Origin: Rummeliibacillus pycnus
Lineage (GTDB): Bacteria; Bacillota; Bacilli; Bacillales_A; Planococcaceae
DNA length: 64,000 nucleotides
NCBI RefSeq assembly: GCF_002884495.1
Contig: NZ_KZ614145.1
Span: 1,750,423-1,814,422, forward strand
Direction: 5' to 3'
The notes under the pieces were generated by a model. That model was given only the letters and a program-made list of their open reading frames with translations, had not been told where the DNA came from and did no database searches. The position numbers and the translations under genes are program-made. Position 1 is the stretch's first letter. The number at the start of each line of letters is the position of its first letter. Below, piece by piece: positions 16,903-25,806 of this stretch.

Positions 16903-18933
16903 TTAATATTGAACCAGTATATTGCGATATTCATCAACTTTAGCAATAAAAGTTGGTGGAATTAAAATAGTAGAATCTAGTTGGTTAATAACAGCGGGAC
17001 CTTGAATTTGAATATCTGTTGGCAATTGATCACGATGATATACTGGTGTTTTAACGAAACCATTAGATTCTTCAAAGTATACTGGTCTTTCCTCAACTAA
17101 AGCATCTTCTAATGTACCTTCAACAAACATTTTTGGTAATTCTGGTTTTTCTACAATACCAATTGCAGACACTCGTAATCCAAAAATTTCAACTTCTTGA
17201 GTAGCATTAAAGAAGGCAAATTCTCGTTCATGTTCCCTATGGAATTGTTCTAATATATCATCCATTGAAGTAAGTTTGCTGACGGTAATGGCTAAAGAGC
17301 GCCATTGTCCTGCATACCGCATATCAACATAACGGATAAAATTCATATCTTCCTCTGCAATACCTTCTTCTTTTAATAAAGCAAAGGCATCTGTTTCCAT
17401 AGATGAAAATTCATGATCTAATTCATCAACTGTAATTTTCTTTGCATTTGCCATGAATGTTTTTGTTATATCGTGCTGAACATCTACCATTAAGCATCCC
17501 ATCGCAGCAGCAACACCCGAATAAGGAGGGATAATCAACATCGGAATATCCATTTCCTTAGCCAAGTATGCTCCATGCATACCTCCAGCACCACCAAAAG
17601 CAACTAACGCAAAATCTCGCGGATCATATCCCCGGCGAACAGATATTAATCGTAATGCATCACACATATTTGCATTTGCCACTTTTAGAATTGAATCTGC
17701 AGCTTCTGCAATACTTAAATCAAATTTTTTTGCAATACTATCACGAATTACCTGCTCAGAAGCCTTTTTATCTAAAGACATTTGACCATCTAATAGATTC
17801 AGCCCTAAACGCCCTAACACTACATTAGCATCTGTATTTGTCGGTTCAGTACCACCACGGCCATAACAAGCTGGTCCCGGTTCTGCCCCCGCACTTTGTG
17901 GACCATTACGAAGTGAACCACCTTCATCTGTCCATGAGATACTTCCGCCACCTGCCCCAATTGTAAGAATTTCTATACTAGGGAAGCCAATTGGATAACC
18001 ATATTCTATATACCAATCCTTAGTAATGCGTAATTCACCATCATACATAAGTGATATATCTGTACTTGTTCCACCCATATCAAAACCTATTGCATTTTTA
18101 TATCCGCATAGGCTAGCGATATATTTACTCGCGATTGCTCCCGCTGCAATACCAGAGCTAGCTAATCGCGCTGCATAACGTGGGACTGTTTCAGATGTCA
18201 TCACTCCCCCACCAGAATGCAAAACTAGAATATCCCCTTCATATTCAAGCTTTTTCATCTCATCTTCTAAACGATGAATATAGTTACTGACTGTTGGACC
18301 AAGCACAGCATTAATAATTGTAGTACTCATTCGATCTGTTTCAAAAATTTCAGGTAATACATCATTCGAATTACAAATGTAGACATCTTCACCTAACTCT
18401 TCACGCAAAATCTCTTTTACTCTTATCTCATTTTCTCCGTTGACATACGCATTAATGAAACAAATAGCAACTGATTCAACACCACGTTTTTTTAATTTTT
18501 TACCAAGTTGACGTACCTCATCTTCGTCAATATGTTCTAAAATATTTCCAGCATAATCGGTGCGTTCCTGTACTTCAAAGCGATCTCGACGTTTGATGTA
18601 TGGTGGTGCCACATCATTATAAGCATCCCATAAATCCAGTCTTGTACCATCTCGAATCTCAATAACATCTCTGAACCCCTTAGATGTAACAAGTGCTGTT
18701 TTGGGTAATTTTCGTTCTATTAATGCATTTGTCCCAACTGTTGTGCCGTGCGAAAATCGTATGATATCGTTTCCTGATACCTCTGTTTGTTTCACACCTT
18801 CTACAATTCCTATCTCTGGACTTTTCGGAGTAGAAGATACTTTAGTTATCGAAATTTTCTTTTCTGTTTCATCAAAAACAAAAACATCAGTGAAGGTACC
18901 TCCAACATCAACCGCAAAACGATAATTTGACAT
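16903..18933 (-). CDS. hyuA: Hydantoinase A / ATP-dependent oxoprolinase-type subunit
   Basis: A 676-residue HyuA-family ATPase with the actin-like fold. The N-terminal phosphate loop is VDVGGTFTDVF (residues 8-18). HGTTVGTNALIER, a second phosphate-binding block GFDMGGTSTDISLM (about 279-292) and GAGGGSISW follow, then RGYDPRDFALVAFGGAGGMH. It activates the substrate, probably by phosphorylation, for the partner HyuB. It stands between the APC permease (43 bases upstream) and hyuB (19 bases downstream) in one transcription unit. Known relatives include N-methylhydantoinase, 5-oxoprolinase, lactamase OplBA and acetone/acetophenone carboxylases. Confidence 0.87.
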   Translation of the reverse strand: MSNYRFAVDVGGTFTDVFVFDETEKKISITKVSSTPKSPEIGIVEGVKQTEVSGNDIIRFSHGTTVGTNALIERKLPKTALVTSKGFRDVIEIRDGTRLDLWDAYNDVAPPYIKRRDRFEVQERTDYAGNILEHIDEDEVRQLGKKLKKRGVESVAICFINAYVNGENEIRVKEILREELGEDVYICNSNDVLPEIFETDRMSTTIINAVLGPTVSNYIHRLEDEMKKLEYEGDILVLHSGGGVMTSETVPRYAARLASSGIAAGAIASKYIASLCGYKNAIGFDMGGTSTDISLMYDGELRITKDWYIEYGYPIGFPSIEILTIGAGGGSISWTDEGGSLRNGPQSAGAEPGPACYGRGGTEPTNTDANVVLGRLGLNLLDGQMSLDKKASEQVIRDSIAKKFDLSIAEAADSILKVANANMCDALRLISVRRGYDPRDFALVAFGGAGGMHGAYLAKEMDIPMLIIPPYSGVAAAMGCLMVDVQHDITKTFMANAKKITVDELDHEFSSMETDAFALLKEEGIAEEDMNFIRYVDMRYAGQWRSLAITVSKLTSMDDILEQFHREHEREFAFFNATQEVEIFGLRVSAIGIVEKPELPKMFVEGTLEDALVEERPVYFEESNGFVKTPVYHRDQLPTDIQIQGPAVINQLDSTILIPPTFIAKVDEYRNILVQY

Positions 18934-18976
18934 GCATCCATCCCCTTTGACAACATGATTTTATGTTACAAAAATA

Positions 18977-20452
18977 TCAAACTACATCTTCAGAAAGACC
19001 AATAGTATTCTTATTATTCTGACTATTATCAACGATATCATCTTCTGATAAAATACGATTGATTTCTTGATCCATTATGTTATTTGCATTTTCTGCGCCA
19101 TATTTATGCATAGAATATTTATATAAGATGCCTCCAAATGCTGCCCATGCTATAATTATGACCCATTCATACGGCCAAACAAGTGCTGATGGCATCCCTG
19201 GCATATAAAGTGATAGCACTCCAACAGATAATACAACGGCAATCCAACCAACTAAATTACCACCTGGCACTTTAAATGGACGTTTTAAATTTGGTTCTTT
19301 TTTACGTAAAGCAATAAATGCGCATGCTACAAGTATCCAAGCTACTACTAAAGCCATTCCACCAGCATCCACTAGCCAAACAAGTGCTGGTCTACCAAAT
19401 AATGGTGCGAAAGTTGTTAAAACAGCAATTAATAAGATTGCCTTATGTGGAGTTTTATATTTTGGATGAAGTTCTCCTAATGATTTTGGCAACATTCCCG
19501 CTTTTGCTAGAGCAAAAATTGCACGACTTCCACCAACATAAAATCCAAGCCAACTCGTCAATATGCCTCCAATCCCACCAAGTACAAGGACGTTCCCCAT
19601 CATTTTACTACCACCAAAAGCTTTCGCCATCGCATCAGCTGTTACTAAATTTGACTTAGCGATTTCTGCAGGTGTCAACATATAAGAAACGCCAAAAATA
19701 ATGCCTACATACCAAATGATTGCTAGTAATACGGATATTACTAATAATTGACCTATTCTTTTCCTTGGTAAATTGATCTCTTCAGCTGTTTGTGGAATTA
19801 CATCAAATCCAACGAACATAAAAGGCGTCATAATGAGCACAACCATTATACCGCCCCAGCTATCTACAAATAAGGGCTTCATATTGGATACATTTCCTGC
19901 TATTGAACTCCCTGTAATGAGAAGCACTCCTGAAATTAAAATAACAAGTGTTAAAATACTCATAACAACACTCGTTACTTTCATACCGCGATAATTAATA
20001 AATGCCATAATTACAGATCCAATTACCCCCACAGCTACCCAAGTAAAATTAACATCCCATCCGGCAATCGTATACATATAGCCTTTGCTGTAACCAGGTA
20101 CAACATATTCAAAAACTGTTGGTAATGCAACCGCCTCGAACGCTACAACCGATACATAGCCTAGCACCATTGCCCAAGTCGCTATAAATGATATTTGCCT
20201 CCCAAGCGCTTTATAGCTAAAGTATAGTTCTCCGCCTGAGAGAGGCATTGCCGAAGCTAGTTCGGCATATGCAAGACCGATAAATATGACTAAAACCCCA
20301 CCGATTAAAAAAGAAATAATCGCTCCTAATGACCCTGCTCCAGTGATCCACAATCCTGCAGTAACTACCCATCCCCAACCAATCATTGCACCAAAAGCTA
20401 AAGCCATTACATCGCGGTTTCCAAGAATCTTCAAGAGTTTTTGATCTTCCAC
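18977..20452 (-). CDS. APC-superfamily amino acid/amine permease
   Basis: A 491-residue membrane protein with about twelve hydrophobic segments and a hydrophilic C-terminal tail. The APC hallmark GAMIGWGWVVTAG lies in the first helix (about residues 21-33). Further family features are PLSGGELYFSYKALG, TPFMFVGFDVIPQTAEEI and GGSRAIFALAKAGMLPK. It probably imports the operon's substrate, an amino acid, amine or small cyclic amide. It is 32 bases after the aminotransferase and 43 before hyuA. Specificity cannot be read from the sequence. Confidence 0.85.
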   Translation of the reverse strand: MEDQKLLKILGNRDVMALAFGAMIGWGWVVTAGLWITGAGSLGAIISFLIGGVLVIFIGLAYAELASAMPLSGGELYFSYKALGRQISFIATWAMVLGYVSVVAFEAVALPTVFEYVVPGYSKGYMYTIAGWDVNFTWVAVGVIGSVIMAFINYRGMKVTSVVMSILTLVILISGVLLITGSSIAGNVSNMKPLFVDSWGGIMVVLIMTPFMFVGFDVIPQTAEEINLPRKRIGQLLVISVLLAIIWYVGIIFGVSYMLTPAEIAKSNLVTADAMAKAFGGSKMMGNVLVLGGIGGILTSWLGFYVGGSRAIFALAKAGMLPKSLGELHPKYKTPHKAILLIAVLTTFAPLFGRPALVWLVDAGGMALVVAWILVACAFIALRKKEPNLKRPFKVPGGNLVGWIAVVLSVGVLSLYMPGMPSALVWPYEWVIIIAWAAFGGILYKYSMHKYGAENANNIMDQEINRILSEDDIVDNSQNNKNTIGLSEDVV

Positions 20453-20484
20453 ATTAATCCCCCCTTTGTTGAAAAAAGCTATTC

Positions 20485-21843
20485 TTATTTTGTAGCTACT
20501 TCTTGTGTTAATTGTTGCTGAATTTCTAGTACAACATCCTTTACAATAGCTATCATTTTATCTACTTCTTCAGCTGTAATAATCAACGGTGGAGAGAAGC
20601 ATAAAATATCTGTTTGTTCATAAGTTACTGCACGACAAATTACACCTTTGTCGTGTAATGCTGCAACGATTCTCGGAGCTACCCCTAACTCCTTCTCAAA
20701 GCGTTCATTTGTTACTGGATCTTTAACAAACTCAATTGCTCCTAACAAGCCTTTAGCACGCACATCACCAACAATTGAAGATGCAGCTTTTATTTCTTGG
20801 AATCCATTTAGTAAACGTGTTCCCATTAAAGCTGAATTTTCAACAATTCCTTCTTGCTCCATAATTTCAAGATTCTTAAGTGCTACTGCAGCACCTGTAG
20901 GATGACCACTATAAGTAAAACCATGGAATAATGTCCCTACAGATTTTTCTTTTAATACTTCGTGTACTTGATCTTTTACAAGAACGCCACCTAATGGGAA
21001 ATAGCCACTTGTTACACCTTTTGCAAATGCCAGTAAATCAGGTTCAACTCCATAATGTTCTACCGCAAACATTTTACCTGTTCTTCCAAAACCTGTTATT
21101 ACTTCATCCACATGCATTAAAATGCCGTATTCATCACATATTTTTCGTACTTCTATCAAGAAATCATCTGGTGGAATTAAAACACCACCTGCCCCTTGAA
21201 TTGGTTCTGTCATAAATGCTGCAATTGTTTCAGGACCTTCTTTTTCAATTGTTTCACGAATTGACTGGATCGATGCAGCCGTTCCAATTTCATAAGGTGA
21301 TTTGGCATGTACAAAACCTTGCATAGTGACACCCGCCATGTCCCAAAATTCAGGAATACCTGTTGCACTAGTTGCTCCCGCAGAAACGCCATGATAGCCA
21401 CGATTCATCGCAACAATTTTATTTTTTTCTGGTTTACCTTGAATTCTCCAGTAATGGCGAATTAGTTTTATAGCCGTATCATTGGATTCAGATCCACCCG
21501 AGGTCAAAAAAACTGCATTTAGGCTAGGTGGTGCAAGCTCTGCTATTTTCTTTGTTAATAAAATCGCTGGTTCGTTACTAAATGTAGAAAAACATGAGCT
21601 GTATGCCAATTGTTCCATCTGCTCTTTAGCTGCTTCCCCTAGTTCCTTACGTCCATGCCCAATATTGACATTCCATAATGATGACATAGCATCAATATAT
21701 TCTTTACCTTCAGTAGAAGTTAAATAGATACCTTGACCTTTTTCAAAAATTACTTTTGCCCCTTTTGTTTGCTGTTCTTGGATCGATGTTGTTGGATGGA
21801 TAAAATGTTGTTGATCCCATTTCACTAAATCTTTTGTATTCAA
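20485..21843 (-). CDS. Class III omega-aminotransferase (beta-alanine/GABA-type, PLP-dependent)
   Basis: A 452-residue fold-type I transaminase with LTSGGSESNDTAIK (PLP phosphate site, about residue 113), NRGYHGVSAGATS, EPIQGAGG, HVDEVITGFGRTG and the Schiff-base lysine in FAKGVTSGYFPLGG. The pattern resembles beta-alanine/omega-amino acid:pyruvate aminotransferases. A longer frame reaches an ATG at 21897. A TTG start at 21843 is preferred because AAAGGGGG lies eight bases ahead of it and the protein then begins at the normal family position. It is the first gene of the aminotransferase-permease-hyuAB-aldehyde dehydrogenase-DUF3870 operon, behind a structured leader. Confidence 0.88.
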   Translation of the reverse strand: MNTKDLVKWDQQHFIHPTTSIQEQQTKGAKVIFEKGQGIYLTSTEGKEYIDAMSSLWNVNIGHGRKELGEAAKEQMEQLAYSSCFSTFSNEPAILLTKKIAELAPPSLNAVFLTSGGSESNDTAIKLIRHYWRIQGKPEKNKIVAMNRGYHGVSAGATSATGIPEFWDMAGVTMQGFVHAKSPYEIGTAASIQSIRETIEKEGPETIAAFMTEPIQGAGGVLIPPDDFLIEVRKICDEYGILMHVDEVITGFGRTGKMFAVEHYGVEPDLLAFAKGVTSGYFPLGGVLVKDQVHEVLKEKSVGTLFHGFTYSGHPTGAAVALKNLEIMEQEGIVENSALMGTRLLNGFQEIKAASSIVGDVRAKGLLGAIEFVKDPVTNERFEKELGVAPRIVAALHDKGVICRAVTYEQTDILCFSPPLIITAEEVDKMIAIVKDVVLEIQQQLTQEVATK

Positions 21844-21904
21844 AATAATTTCCCCCTTTGATTTGGTAATAATCGGATACTCAAATGATTTCTGCATAAT
21901 AAAA

Positions 21905-21948
21905 GCCAGCTCAAAAAAAGCAGCTAATGCTACACTTTTGAAACTGGC
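21905..21948 (-). terminator. Terminator-like hairpin in the leader of the aminotransferase/hyu operon (candidate attenuator)
   Basis: On the minus strand a nearly continuous 20-bp stem (base GCCAG/CUGGC, tip GUAGC/GCUGC with wobble pairs) carries an AUUA loop and is followed by UUUUAUUAU. It lies about 60 bases before the ribosome site and downstream of the operon's likely promoter, so it would interrupt the operon unless read through. The preceding gene already has its own terminator at 22135-22172. Confidence 0.6.
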
Positions 21949-22006
21949 TGATACCTGCGAATTTAATAGCTTGTAACGCTTTTTAACAGGTTAGGCAGTA
22001 ATATCA
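21949..22006 (-). other. Structured 5' leader segment of unknown class upstream of the attenuator
   Basis: Read on the minus strand, UGAUAUU (complement of 22000-22006) can pair with GGUAUCA (21949-21955), closing a region that holds a second hairpin (UUAA..AGC / GCU..UUAA). An alternative pairing ACCUG/CAGGU overlaps the closing stem. The segment abuts the terminator-like hairpin directly, as riboswitch aptamers do. I do not recognise it as a known class; it is a weak candidate. Confidence 0.35.
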
Positions 22007-22014
22007 TTTTTTAT

Positions 22015-22043
22015 AGCATATCATATTCTAATAGAATTGTTAA
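22015..22043 (-). promoter_or_regulatory. Candidate sigma-A promoter of the aminotransferase/hyu operon
   Basis: On the minus strand TTAACA (22038-22043), 17 bases, then TATGCT (22015-22020). It would start transcription near 22008, at the 5' edge of the structured leader. Confidence 0.5.
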
Positions 22044-22134
22044 TAATTTTCTGAAATATTTAATTATTCTCTGTGCTATGTATGCATTTTCATTTTACAA
22101 AATAGTACTAATCATTAGAATTTCTCAAATAAAA

Positions 22135-22172
22135 AAGCATTTATAAGCAGAATCTACTGCTCATAAATGCTT
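22135..22172 (-). terminator. Intrinsic terminator after the zinc metallopeptidase gene
   Basis: A 15-bp stem with one mismatch (22135-22150 with 22157-22172) and a 6-base loop, followed by TTTTTTATTT on the minus strand, 16 bases past the stop codon at 22189. Confidence 0.88.
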
Positions 22173-22188
22173 ACTTGTTTAATGATTT

Positions 22189-22890
22189 CTAATCATCATT
22201 GTTATTCAAACCTGTATACATTAACACTAATCGTAGTAATTCCAATACAGCTGTTGCTGCAGCTGCTACATATGTCAATGCTGCTGCACTTAATACTTTT
22301 CTAGCATGAGATTCTTCTTCATTTCGAATGATCCCTAAACTAACAACTTGGTTAAGTGCTCGTTTGGATGCATCAAATTCTACTGGTAACGTTACAATTT
22401 GGAAAAGCACACCGATTGCTAACAGTATAATACCAATAAGCATTAGTGAACGCATAGTTGAACTAAGCATACCAATCATAATGAATATCCAAGATAGGTT
22501 TGATGAAATGTTCGCTGCTGGTACTAATTTCGAACGAAATGTCAAGAATGCATAAGCTTCTTTATGTTGAATTGCGTGTCCACATTCATGTGCTGCAACA
22601 GCTGTTCCAGCTACTGAAGCGTTATGGTAATTATCTGAAGACAGCGCTACAGTTTTACTAGTTGGATCATAATGATCGGATAAAACGCCTGAAACTTCTA
22701 CCACTCGAACATTACTTAACCCATTATTGTCTAAAATAGTTCTTGCAACTTCTGCACCTGTCATACCAGATGTGGAACGAACTTCCGCATAACGTTGATA
22801 CGTTTTCATCACTTTACGTTGAGCATAAAGTGGTAACAACATCAATACAAGAAAATATACGATATACATCGCTACTGACAAAAATACCAT
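22189..22890 (-). CDS. YugP-type neutral zinc metallopeptidase, membrane protein
   Basis: A 233-residue protein with an N-terminal membrane helix, the zinc site HECGH inside AAHECGHAIQH (about residues 99-109), and two or three C-terminal hydrophobic segments. TSGMTGAEVARTIL and DHYDPTSKTVALS are typical of the YugP (putative neutral zinc metallopeptidase) family. Its substrate is unknown; a role in membrane-protein turnover or stress is possible. It follows the ypjA homolog by 26 bases and is terminated separately from the hyu operon. The B. subtilis sporulation gene ypjB does not appear at this position. Confidence 0.82.
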   Translation of the reverse strand: MVFLSVAMYIVYFLVLMLLPLYAQRKVMKTYQRYAEVRSTSGMTGAEVARTILDNNGLSNVRVVEVSGVLSDHYDPTSKTVALSSDNYHNASVAGTAVAAHECGHAIQHKEAYAFLTFRSKLVPAANISSNLSWIFIMIGMLSSTMRSLMLIGIILLAIGVLFQIVTLPVEFDASKRALNQVVSLGIIRNEEESHARKVLSAAALTYVAAAATAVLELLRLVLMYTGLNNNDD

Positions 22891-22916
22891 CCTCCTATTA
22901 CTAGCTTAATTTTATT

Positions 22917-23528
22917 TTAAAGGTAATTATTTGACCTCGCAAATGAAAACCTTTTTTGAGAAACAAAATAGGCTAATGTGATACAACCAATAGATAGCCA
23001 AAATGTAAAGTAACCAATTTCCGCCATATACTGTGCAAGCATACTATAAATAGGCATTTGACCAAATACATAGTCAATCACATCATTATGCAATGTCCAA
23101 ATCGCTGCAAGTCCTACATGAGTAATCTTAAAATCATACATTGGAATATATAATATTGCTTGCACAGCCATAGCGAAATGTGAAAAAACTAGCATCCAGC
23201 CAAGATATCCGATTGATCCCATTTCTAATAATGCTAATAAATTCATCACTACTGCCCAAAGACCGTATTTTACTAATGTAATCAATGCTAGCGCTTCTAT
23301 TAACCGCCAGTGTTTGCCGAAAATCCATCCTACTAGTGCGATGGAGAAGGATAATGTGGCTGTTGGGCTATCTGGAACAAAAATATAAAAGATTGGCTCT
23401 GTTATAGATAATTGTCCTCCATACCAAATATATCCATAAATTGTACCCAAAATGTTAACAATCAACAGTATCCATAGAAAAACCTTGTGAGATAATATCT
23501 TCCAAACTAACGTAAATAATTTATTCAT
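22917..23528 (-). CDS. ypjA: YpjA-like DUF1405 membrane protein
   Basis: An integral membrane protein of about 203 residues with six or seven hydrophobic segments. FVPDSPTATLSFSIAL near residue 50 is characteristic of DUF1405. The frame extends 18 codons further upstream, but the ATG at 23528 has AAGGGG at good distance and is taken as the start. Function is unknown. Position next to qcrC is as in B. subtilis (ypjA-qcrC), which supports the name, although here qcrABC has its own terminator before it. Confidence 0.85.
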   Translation of the reverse strand: MNKLFTLVWKILSHKVFLWILLIVNILGTIYGYIWYGGQLSITEPIFYIFVPDSPTATLSFSIALVGWIFGKHWRLIEALALITLVKYGLWAVVMNLLALLEMGSIGYLGWMLVFSHFAMAVQAILYIPMYDFKITHVGLAAIWTLHNDVIDYVFGQMPIYSMLAQYMAEIGYFTFWLSIGCITLAYFVSQKRFSFARSNNYL

Positions 23529-23606
23529 GGCTGACCCCTTAAAAGAATATTCTAAATATGTTATAACCTTTTTTGGTACCATACGTCTATGTATATGTAT
23601 AGAAAA

Positions 23607-23628
23607 AAGAGTCAGTATCCTGACTCTT
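23607..23628 (-). terminator. Intrinsic terminator of the qcrABC operon
   Basis: An 8-bp stem AAGAGTCA/TGACTCTT with a 6-base loop is followed by TTTTCTATAC on the minus strand, just past the qcrC stop. Confidence 0.85.
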
Positions 23629-23639
23629 CTCTTTAACTA

Positions 23640-24407
23640 TTATTCAGCCTTTAAACTTGAAATAAATTTAGCTAATTTTTGAAGATCTTCATCTGATCCT
23701 TTGTATTGACCAGCAGGCATTCCACCTTTACCTTCGTGAGCAATTTTAGCAATTTCTTCAGGAGATAAGCCAGTGTTAGTTAAATTAGGACCAGCACCAC
23801 CTTGAAGTTTATCACCATGGCAGTTTATACATGATTGTTTAGCATATACTTTGTAACCTGGATCTTCTTGGTTTATTTCAACAGCTTTAACGATTTGACC
23901 TTGTTTCTTAGCAGCAGCCCAGTCATGGTTAACCACTGATTCCCAAGTTAAGAAAACCATAGCAGCAAGTGCTAATAACATAAATGCTACTGGAAGTGGG
24001 CGTTTTAATGGTCTGCGTTCGGGACCTTTATCTAAGAAAGGTGCCAACATTAAAGAACCAATTGCGATAGCTGGAATAACAATTGCACCAATCGTATTAT
24101 AAGGTCCTGAAGCATATTCATATTTAAGTAATTGATATAAGAATAAGAAGTACCAGTCCGGCATTGGAATATAACCAGTGTTTGTTGGATCTGCTTGTCC
24201 CTCTAATGGAGATGGGTGAGCAACTGTTAAAATTAAATAACCAACTAAGAAAACCGCACCAACCATCCATTCTTTTAATAAGAAGTCTGGCCAGAATGGT
24301 TCTGTTTTGCCAGGATATTCGGAATAATCTGGTGGATATACTTTGCGATTGTCTTTTTGTGGCACACGCGTATCTCCTACGAATTTCATTCCTTTTCCTT
24401 TATGCAT
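23640..24407 (-). CDS. qcrC: Menaquinol:cytochrome c reductase cytochrome b/c subunit
   Basis: QcrC is the fused subunit (C-terminal part of cytochrome b plus cytochrome c) of the Bacillus bc complex, which passes electrons from menaquinol to cytochrome c. The 255 residues, the usual length, comprise an N-terminal segment with three membrane helices (starting about 47, 102 and 138) and PMPDWYFLFLYQLLKYEY, then a C-terminal cytochrome c domain with the heme motif CINCH (about residue 193) and a methionine ligand in GGMPAGQ. It is the last gene of qcrA-qcrB-qcrC. Confidence 0.96.
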   Translation of the reverse strand: MHKGKGMKFVGDTRVPQKDNRKVYPPDYSEYPGKTEPFWPDFLLKEWMVGAVFLVGYLILTVAHPSPLEGQADPTNTGYIPMPDWYFLFLYQLLKYEYASGPYNTIGAIVIPAIAIGSLMLAPFLDKGPERRPLKRPLPVAFMLLALAAMVFLTWESVVNHDWAAAKKQGQIVKAVEINQEDPGYKVYAKQSCINCHGDKLQGGAGPNLTNTGLSPEEIAKIAHEGKGGMPAGQYKGSDEDLQKLAKFISSLKAE

Positions 24408-24451
24408 TTTGTCCCCTCCTTAAGGAAATATTGGTGGCTAAATTGTAAGTT

Positions 24452-25126
24452 CTACAATGGGCCAGATATCCCTTGTCTACGAATCATAACAAAGTGTGCA
24501 GCAAGCAACGCTAATAGGCAAGCTGGTAAGAAGAATACATGAATTGCAAAGAATCTTGTTAATGTTTCTGCACCAATGATTGTAGAATCACCCGCTAATA
24601 ATATTTTAATTGCTTCACCAATAAATGGTACGGATGCTGCAATTTGAATACCTACTTTTGTAGCGAATAATGCTTTCATATCCCAAGGAAGTAGGTAACC
24701 TGTAAAACCAAGGCCTAACATTACGCAGAAAATTAGAACCCCTACAATCCAGTTTAATTCACGAGGTTTTTTGTAAGAACCTGTAAAGAATACACGTAAT
24801 GTATGAAGGAACATCATGACAATTACGAGGGAAGCGCCCCAATGGTGCATACCACGCACTATTTCACCGAATGCTACCTCATTTTGTAGGTAGTAAACCG
24901 ATTTCCATGCATTTTGAATATCGGGTACATAGTACATTGTTAAGAACATACCGGATAAGATTTGAATAACAGTAACGAAGAACGTTAAACCCCCAAAACA
25001 ATATACAAATGCAGAGAAATGATGCGCAGGGTTTACGTGCTCTGGAACTTCATGGTCAGCAATATCACGCCAAATTGGTGTAATATCAAGACGTTCATCG
25101 ACCCAATCATAAATTTTATTAAGCAC
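24452..25126 (-). CDS. qcrB: Menaquinol:cytochrome c reductase cytochrome b subunit
   Basis: QcrB is the cytochrome b6-type membrane subunit that holds the quinol sites and two b hemes. Its 224 residues equal the B. subtilis protein. Four membrane helices are visible. The heme-ligating histidines fall in GMHHWGASLVIVMMFLHTLRVF (about 91-112) and in the fourth helix, AIHVFFLPACLLALLAAHFV. GFTGYLLPWD follows the third helix. It lies 21 bases after qcrA and 44 before qcrC. Confidence 0.97.
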   Translation of the reverse strand: MLNKIYDWVDERLDITPIWRDIADHEVPEHVNPAHHFSAFVYCFGGLTFFVTVIQILSGMFLTMYYVPDIQNAWKSVYYLQNEVAFGEIVRGMHHWGASLVIVMMFLHTLRVFFTGSYKKPRELNWIVGVLIFCVMLGLGFTGYLLPWDMKALFATKVGIQIAASVPFIGEAIKILLAGDSTIIGAETLTRFFAIHVFFLPACLLALLAAHFVMIRRQGISGPL

Positions 25127-25147
25127 TGATGTCGTACCCCCTTACAA

Positions 25148-25651
25148 TTATACTAAAGTGTTTGCTCTTGCTTTTCCGATCATTAATAGACCGTCTTTTT
25201 CTTTTACATCAAATTGATCTAACGGACCAAGTGGTGGTGTACCTGGAATATTCTTACCATTTTTTTCATATCGACCACCGTGACATGGGCAATAGAATTG
25301 ATTTTTAAATTCTGCATTACCATTCCAGTTAACAGTACAGCCTAAATGTTTACATACAGGTGATAGAGCAATAATTTCATTGCCATTTTTATAAACCCAC
25401 GCTGTGTTTGTAACATCTGATTTGTACCAAGCGTCAACTTGTTCAAATGTAAAGTCTACTTTTACAGGAGTTTCAGAAAGTTCTGTAATTTTTTTATCTG
25501 TTAATATAAAATCTCCTCCTGCTTTCTTTTGTAGAATCGGGTCGACTGCAAAACGAGCCATTGGCATTAACATACCTGCAGCCATGAAACCACCAACACC
25601 TGTTAATGTGTAGTTCAAAAATTGACGTCTTGTGACACGATTGTTACTCAT
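25148..25651 (-). CDS. qcrA: Menaquinol:cytochrome c reductase Rieske iron-sulphur subunit
   Basis: QcrA is the [2Fe-2S] Rieske protein of the bc complex. The start at 25651 is preferred over the longer frame because AGAGGGGGG lies upstream and the product (167 residues) then opens with RVTRRQFLNYTLTG, a twin-arginine-like N-terminus followed by one membrane anchor. The two cluster motifs CKHLGC and CPCHGG are intact (residues about 104-128). It is the first gene of qcrABC; the ypiF gene ends 155 bases upstream and the promoter should be in that gap. Confidence 0.96.
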   Translation of the reverse strand: MSNNRVTRRQFLNYTLTGVGGFMAAGMLMPMARFAVDPILQKKAGGDFILTDKKITELSETPVKVDFTFEQVDAWYKSDVTNTAWVYKNGNEIIALSPVCKHLGCTVNWNGNAEFKNQFYCPCHGGRYEKNGKNIPGTPPLGPLDQFDVKEKDGLLMIGKARANTLV

Positions 25652-25806
25652 CCTTTTCCCCCCTCTAACATCAGGTAAGTGCAATGGACCAAACTTATAC
25701 AAAAAAGTAATACTAGGACATATCTATGATATCTCATGTAAAATGTTAGGTCAATATTGCAACTAATTGTTTTGTTTCCATTTGTGAACATTTATTGAAA
25801 GAAAAT

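Noticed and set aside
21844-21897. ATG start of the aminotransferase at 21897
   Set aside because: No ribosome site there, whereas AAAGGGGG lies eight bases ahead of the in-frame TTG at 21843, at the family's usual start.
21940-21960. Sigma-54-like TGGC...TGC pattern near the aminotransferase leader
   Set aside because: Spacing between GG and GC is one base short and the orientation is away from the operon.
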